Shown here one piece after another: positions 30,703 through 35,021 of a stretch of 35,021 nucleotides of DNA. The DNA comes from Ascoidea tarda (nom. inval.) (taxonomy: Eukaryota > Ascomycota > Saccharomycetes > Ascoideales > Ascoideaceae). The stretch is from positions 1 to 35,021 of the forward strand of contig JAKTTS010000112.1 of NCBI GenBank assembly GCA_030560485.1, given 5' to 3'. The first letter of the stretch is position 1. Each line of letters starts with the position of its first letter. A program made the position numbers and the translations under genes. The notes beneath the pieces were generated by a model, which was not told the DNA's origin, did not search any database, and worked only from the letters and a program-made list of their open reading frames with translations.

Positions 30703-32856
30703 TTAAGATTCAGAGGATCCAAAACTGCGACACCAATTATCAAATTTTTTTAAGTTTTCAGAAGAAACACTTGGTCGAATATACTTTAAGCTTGTTTTAA
30801 AATCATTGAGATTAATAGCTCGAATATCCTTTTTAGTAGTAATAAGCAATTTATCCCCCAACTCTCTTAGTGGGTTTAACGCAGCATCTTTGGTTAACGA
30901 AGTGATATCACTTCCCGAAAAGCCATTAGTTAAGTTGACTAAAACATCAAATTCATCAGAGGATAAATTGTTAGGTTGATTTGACAAAAGTTTAATAAAT
31001 TGAGACCTTCTAGTTTGCGGTTCTGGTAAAGGGATGTATTGTCTCCTTGCAAATCTACGTCTTGCAGCCTCATCGATTACCCAAGGAATATTCGTGGCAG
31101 CCAACACTAATACTCTTTGTAAGTCATCTCCGCGATCTTTTCCAGCTGCAGCATGAGTCAAGTTGCTCCATTGTATCAAAAATTCATTTTTGATTCTTCT
31201 TGAGGATTCATGTTCACCTTCTTGATTTCTTGTTCCCAATAATGAATCAATTTCATCTATAAAAATGATTGAGGGAGCCAAACGTTTTGCTAAAATGAAT
31301 AATGTTTTGACTAGTTTTTCACTTTCGCCTAAGTATTTTGAAGTTAAGGAAGAAGCTGTGATTGAGAAAAAAGTTGATTTTGATTCGGTAGCAACAGCTC
31401 TAGCAAGCATAGTTTTTCCTGTTCCAGGAGGACCAAATAACAACATTCCTCTGGCAGGTTCTCTTAGACCAGAAAATAAATCCGGTCTTAAAAAAGGATA
31501 AACAACAGTTTCTTTTAGGGAATTTTTGGCATTTTCTAAACCACTAATATCATCCCAGTTGACATGATCGCCATGAACGACGATGTCCTGTAGTATTTGC
31601 TTAGCCAAAGCCTTATCAATACCCTTTGTAGAATCAATAATGCTGTTGAAACTGGTGTCATGATCTTCAAAATCCCCTGGATTTAAAGATTTGGAAGATA
31701 CTAGGGAATTGTGGGTATAATCGGTTGCCTCATGATTTGAGTCAAAAGAATCATCATATATCAGTGAAAAGCTGTCAAATAAATTTGATTTTGAATCAAG
31801 GGGTTTTCTGGATGGTAAAAGTGTTTTTTTGTTATCTAGAATATTTGAGTTGTTATTATAAAGTTGTTTGGAAATGGAGTTTTCATACTTTTCTTTTATT
31901 TTAGAATGGGACAATTCATTAGAATTATCAATTGAGTAGTCTAGTCTGCGATGTTGATGAATTGAAGGGGGCAGTGAAGAACATTTCATTTTTATATCCA
32001 GAATATTTGTGAAATCATTAGCTTTAAAGTTTGGAGGAGCAGTTGTATTTATGGTTGTTTTATTATTTGGAGATAATTTTGAGATATTCACTGAATCATT
32101 TGAGTTCAAATCAATTAAATCAAAATCACTTTGATGAGAAAAATTATTTTGAGTGTGAGTGTTTTGATTGTTGATGGAATATTCAGAATTGTTCCATATT
32201 TTAGTAGCGGCAGTTAGTGATATATCAGGAGTACTGGAGTAATTGTGTTTCAAAGAGCCGTTCGTATTATTTCTGGCATTATTCGGGAAATCAGAGCTCG
32301 AAGGAGAGTTACCAGAGAGTTGCTTAAGAGAGGTTGCAGATTTTGAGTAGGCTTTAATAAAAGAAGCCTTTGATGGAGATTTCGAAGAAGGTTTCGAAGA
32401 GCGAAGAGTTTTTAACATAGACTTTGGTCTGAGTGGAGAGGAACTGGAGCTTGAATTATTCATTTTATTGGAGTTGTGCTTATTATTAGTATTATGGTGC
32501 TGAGCGAAGTTGCTATTATTGGAATTGCTTGTAGCTGAAGTGTAGTTGAAGGTGGTGTTGTTGTTCAGCAGCAAAATTGAATGAATCTTGTTATTTAAGG
32601 TGACCAAGTTGTAATAAAGAGAAGTTTCCTCAGAAGAAAAGGAATGGGAGTCGAAACTGGTGTCAATCAAATCCAAGTTATATAGGATGTTGGTGTGCAA
32701 GGCCTTCAACGAGCAGTAATCAAAGTCACCACGACGAGAACAGAGGCTGTGGTGGGGAGATTTGGCGATGTTGTATCTGGACACTGAATCATCGAGGAGC
32801 AACCTAAGAGAGGCCAAAGGCTCCTTTTCTCTCTTGCTGATTATGTTGGTGAGCAT
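30703..32856 (-). CDS. SAP1: AAA ATPase of the Sap1/Yta6 (spastin/katanin-like) family
   Basis: The 717-residue protein has an N-terminal helical block (about 1-100), a Ser/Asn-rich linker to about 410, and one AAA domain of the meiotic clade. Visible: VNWDDISGLENAKNSLKETVVYPFLRPDLF, Walker A GPPGTGKT at 475-482, pore loop region SKYLGESEKLV, Walker B IIFIDEID with Asp534/Glu535, arginine fingers in DEAARRRFARR, and a C-terminal IRPSVSSENLKKFDNW helix. These match S. cerevisiae Sap1 and Yta6 nearly word for word. The family remodels or unfolds targets; Sap1 was found by interaction with Sin1, and Yta6 is cortical. Which of the two paralogues this corresponds to cannot be decided, and this species may have one ancestral gene. 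Five CTG codons, all in the linker or N-terminus. Confidence 0.9.
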   Translation of the reverse strand: MLTNIISKREKEPLASLRLLLDDSVSRYNIAKSPHHSLCSRRGDFDYCSLKALHTNILYNLDLIDTSFDSHSFSSEETSLYYNLVTLNNKIHSILLLNNNTTFNYTSATSNSNNSNFAQHHNTNNKHNSNKMNNSSSSSSPLRPKSMLKTLRSSKPSSKSPSKASFIKAYSKSATSLKQLSGNSPSSSDFPNNARNNTNGSLKHNYSSTPDISLTAATKIWNNSEYSINNQNTHTQNNFSHQSDFDLIDLNSNDSVNISKLSPNNKTTINTTAPPNFKANDFTNILDIKMKCSSLPPSIHQHRRLDYSIDNSNELSHSKIKEKYENSISKQLYNNNSNILDNKKTLLPSRKPLDSKSNLFDSFSLIYDDSFDSNHEATDYTHNSLVSSKSLNPGDFEDHDTSFNSIIDSTKGIDKALAKQILQDIVVHGDHVNWDDISGLENAKNSLKETVVYPFLRPDLFSGLREPARGMLLFGPPGTGKTMLARAVATESKSTFFSITASSLTSKYLGESEKLVKTLFILAKRLAPSIIFIDEIDSLLGTRNQEGEHESSRRIKNEFLIQWSNLTHAAAGKDRGDDLQRVLVLAATNIPWVIDEAARRRFARRQYIPLPEPQTRRSQFIKLLSNQPNNLSSDEFDVLVNLTNGFSGSDITSLTKDAALNPLRELGDKLLITTKKDIRAINLNDFKTSLKYIRPSVSSENLKKFDNWCRSFGSSES

Positions 32857-33118
32857 CAGAACAGTTGAAGACCAGAGAACAGTGCCCTCACAGCACAGAC
32901 ATCACTCAACCAACGGCCCTCGCGCCGCGAAACAGCGGGAGCACTGCTTGTGTTCAAACAGCGGCCCGGGTAACGCTGTAGGCATTTTTGGGATCGGGCG
33001 GCGTTGTTTTGCTTCCTGAGCTTCTTGTGCTTCTTGAGCTTCTTCAATCCTCTGCTTCTTGAGCTTCTTCAATCCTCTGCTTTGTTTAATCCTCTGTGTT
33101 GTTTCCTATTTGCCAGTC
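32857..33118. promoter_or_regulatory. Divergent promoter of the AAA gene and ISD11
   Basis: Only 262 bases, GC-rich at 32880-32990 with CGCGCCGCGAAA near 32920-32932, which contains CGCGAAA, a sequence like the yeast SBF/MBF family sites. The ISD11 side is a pyrimidine-rich leader with a 25-base tandem duplication. No TATA box is clear. Confidence 0.5.
33030..33079 (+). repeat. Perfect 25-base tandem duplication in the ISD11 leader
   Basis: Copies at 33030-33054 and 33055-33079 are identical; a degenerate third, shorter copy reaches about 33096. Each contains TTGAGCTTCTTCAATCCTCT, which read in frame with ISD11 gives LSFFNP, close to the true start MSFFNP. Confidence 0.9.
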
Positions 33119-33439
33119 ATGTCATTTTTCAATCCCCTTCCCGTCACTAGAAAACCCACCAAGCAGGAGATCCAGCACTTGTACCACCTGTTTTTGAAGA
33201 CGTCCAAGGCCTTCACTAACTACAACTTCAGAGAGTACTTTTTGAGAAAGGCCAAACATGATTTCGAGCAGAGAAACAAGCTTACCGATGACAAAGACAT
33301 CATCAACTCATACAACCAAGCTTTGAAAGACTACGCTGTTCTTAAAAGGCAATCCTCCATTTCCCAAATGTACAAGTTTGACCAGAATGTTGTTGAAGCT
33401 AACCCATTGTTCCATCATCACCAGATCAAGGACGATTGA
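33119..33439 (+). CDS. ISD11: LYR protein Isd11, partner of cysteine desulfurase Nfs1
   Basis: Isd11 stabilises Nfs1 with acyl carrier protein and is needed for mitochondrial Fe-S cluster assembly. The start is the ATG at 33119; the open frame extends upstream to 33059 but only from a TTG in a pyrimidine leader. The 106-residue protein matches yeast Isd11 (94 residues): [21 protein letters not shown] (yeast [21 protein letters not shown]), then [23 protein letters not shown] (yeast [23 protein letters not shown]). The LYR tripeptide reads LYH. Residue 24 (33188-33190) is coded by CTG at a site that is Glu in S. cerevisiae and Ala in human, so Leu or Ser would both be tolerated. The gene is GC-richer than most here. 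Confidence 0.93.
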   Translation: [106 protein letters not shown]

Positions 33440-33690
33440 TGCCACTGCATTTGTTCTTTTTCAAAAGAGATATAATTTTCTGTCATTAATATATAAATTC
33501 AATAAATCCATCCTGTTATTTTTCACCACTTCCTCAACTTCTTACCTCATCGCTTTTTGTATAATTTTTTTCAACTTTAATCAGATCTAGTCACGTTTTA
33601 CTGGATTCTACTTCGGGCAGCAGATATAATCAGTTTGCTGTGTTTTTATTTCAAATCAAGAAATACAATCCTTTTGTTTTCACCGCAAAA

Positions 33691-34419
33691 ATGGATAATT
33701 ATAATGATTATTACAACGTTCAAACACCCATTCAGGACACCAATGATTCGAGTTTTTTGGCTTCTTTATTAACCGGATTTGTGTCTTATTCCATTGTTTT
33801 TCTCAATTATATTCTGCTTTCTCTCTACAATTTAGCGATTTTTTTGCACACAAATTATCCCTTTGCCTCTCGAATATTGTTTGTTTCACTCATTGTTTAC
33901 ATTGTTCTTTGTTTATTCAAAACTTCAATCAGATTCTTTATCAATTCGTTGCTCAAATTGGTAAAGTTTGTTGTATTTCTTGTAGTTTTATTAATTGGCT
34001 GTTGGATCTATTTGCGTGGCGCTCAGCAATTTATCTCTGATGTCGCTGTCATTTACAACTTGTTATTTAACATTTATAATTTCAAAAATTCATATGATAT
34101 GAGCGATAATCATAACAACTACAACAATTATAATACTTATCAATACCATAAAAACGGAAATTATAACAGTGATGTCATTGCAAATAATAAGTTTTTAAAT
34201 GATCTTTTTTTCAAAGTAGTGAAAAATATCAATTATGACTCCTTTTTGATTTATTTCAATTATTTAGTCAATTATTTAAATTCAAATAATATTGATTTAG
34301 CAAATTTCAATATAAATTATAGCGTTGATGATATCAATTGGCTTTTAAATATTATATCTAGTGCTAATGCTAATGCTAATGCTGATGCTGATGCTAATCA
34401 TAGTCATAATCAAAATTGA
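33691..34419 (+). CDS. APQ12: Nuclear envelope/ER membrane protein Apq12
   Basis: Apq12 is a small nuclear envelope and ER membrane protein affecting nuclear pore assembly, mRNA export and membrane lipid balance. The first ATG is at 33691, after AAAA, giving 242 residues (S. cerevisiae Apq12: 138). It has hydrophobic segments at about 25-50, 57-80 and 87-107, followed by the family signature IYLRGAQQFISDV (yeast IYMRGSQQFLTVD) and a short amphipathic region. The tail beyond about 135 is an Asn/Tyr-rich extension ending in a NANANADADAN repeat coded by GCTAAT/GCTGAT hexamers. One CTG codon lies in the first hydrophobic segment. The signature and membrane pattern make the call good; the extra first hydrophobic region is unusual. 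Confidence 0.8.
   Translation: MDNYNDYYNVQTPIQDTNDSSFLASLLTGFVSYSIVFLNYILLSLYNLAIFLHTNYPFASRILFVSLIVYIVLCLFKTSIRFFINSLLKLVKFVVFLVVLLIGCWIYLRGAQQFISDVAVIYNLLFNIYNFKNSYDMSDNHNNYNNYNTYQYHKNGNYNSDVIANNKFLNDLFFKVVKNINYDSFLIYFNYLVNYLNSNNIDLANFNINYSVDDINWLLNIISSANANANADADANHSHNQN
34361..34397 (+). repeat. GCTAAT/GCTGAT hexamer repeat in APQ12
   Basis: Six hexamers code for alternating Ala-Asn and Ala-Asp at the C-terminus of APQ12. Confidence 0.85.
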
Positions 34420-34647
34420 TTATTTGGTAAAATTTATTGAATTTCAAAAAGTGTTCACTATTTCTTTTTCGGTTTTTTTTTTTTGAGATGTACAATTATT
34501 TCTGTCATTTGGTCTCTACCCGGTTTGTTATAAATAATAATATAGATATTATTATGTTTTTCCGTAAATAAATCTTTAAATAATTCTAACATTAATGTAA
34601 AAGCAAAAAATAAAAGAAAGACATTGTTAAATGAAATAACAAAACGA

Positions 34648-34685
34648 AAATAAAATAAAATAAAATAAAATAAAATAAAATAAAA
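34648..34685. repeat. AAAAT microsatellite
   Basis: Seven or so AAAAT units. Confidence 0.85.
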
Positions 34686-34966
34686 TGGTTGAAAAAAAAA
34701 ACAATAAAGACAAATTCACCCATTACTTTCAAGAAATGAATAAAACCAAAACGAAATTCAGCATAAATTGAATTTGACAATAGCAATGTGACAAATTTTC
34801 AGATGTTGAACTAGAAAAACAGGTTAATAATTATAAGAATAATAACACCGGGGATGAAAATTATAATAGTATATAAATATAAAGGTATGGAGGAGGGAAA
34901 AAAATTATTGGTAACAAAAGGTAAAATAAAAATGAAAACAAATAATACATAAAAAGTAAATAAATT

Positions 34967-34972
34967 AATAAG

Positions 34973-35019
<47 letters not shown>

Positions 35020-35021
35020 AT
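34967..35021. repeat. AAAT microsatellite at window end
   Basis: Twelve or more AAAT units running to the last base; it may mark a contig edge where assembly stopped. Confidence 0.85.

Larger units (their letters stand above)
34420..35021. other. AT-rich end of window
   Basis: Downstream of APQ12 there is only AT-rich DNA: an AAAAT microsatellite at about 34648-34685 and an AAAT microsatellite from about 34967 to the last base. No gene is visible; A-rich tracts are typical here of a 3' flank, so a minus-strand gene may end beyond the window. Confidence 0.6.

Overview
This is nuclear DNA from a budding yeast (Saccharomycotina) outside the Saccharomyces family. The genes are intron-poor and AT-rich, with long Asn-, Ser- and Gln-rich inserts. 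The proteins are recognisable yeast orthologues: ACO1 (3' end only), INO80, HEM15, MIP1, SKT5/CHS4, SLD7, SOG2, GVP36, a SAP1/YTA6-type AAA ATPase, ISD11 and APQ12, plus a COMT-like methyltransferase and two genes I do not recognise. In-frame CTG codons are very rare: about 23 in roughly 8,400 codons by eye, none in INO80, HEM15, GVP36 or the COMT-like gene, and none inside a catalytic motif. This suggests a lineage in which CUG is reassigned or ambiguous; the Ascoidea/Saccharomycopsis group is my best guess (inference).

Layout: 1-131 end of aconitase (+). 412-5175 INO80 (-), divergent from HEM15 (+, 6224-7426). 7996-8529 an unknown single-pass membrane protein (-), divergent from an unknown Q/N-rich protein (+, 9010-10155). 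10396-14607 MIP1 (-), divergent from SKT5 (+, 15680-18601). 18602-19906 is a convergent gap. 19907-21019 COMT-like (-) and 21564-22589 SLD7 (-), the latter divergent from SOG2 (+, 23264-27457). 28138-29133 GVP36 (-). 29134-30702 is a long unexplained gap. 30703-32856 SAP1/YTA6-like (-), divergent from ISD11 (+, 33119-33439), then APQ12 (+, 33691-34419), then AT-rich DNA ending in an AAAT microsatellite at the window edge.

These are ordinary housekeeping genes with no shared pathway. Several concern mitochondria (ACO1, HEM15, MIP1, ISD11), chromatin and replication (INO80, SLD7) and cell wall or morphogenesis (SKT5, SOG2). I found no virus-like element, transposon, CRISPR array or convincing tRNA gene. 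The most striking observation is that MIP1, the mitochondrial DNA polymerase gene, is one continuous reading frame of 1404 codons interrupted by a single in-frame TAG at codon 895, with conserved coding sequence directly on both sides. Also unusual: divergent promoters are visibly more GC-rich than the genes, with long pyrimidine-rich leaders carrying short upstream ORFs, and the GVP36-SAP1 gap holds two perfect inverted repeats.
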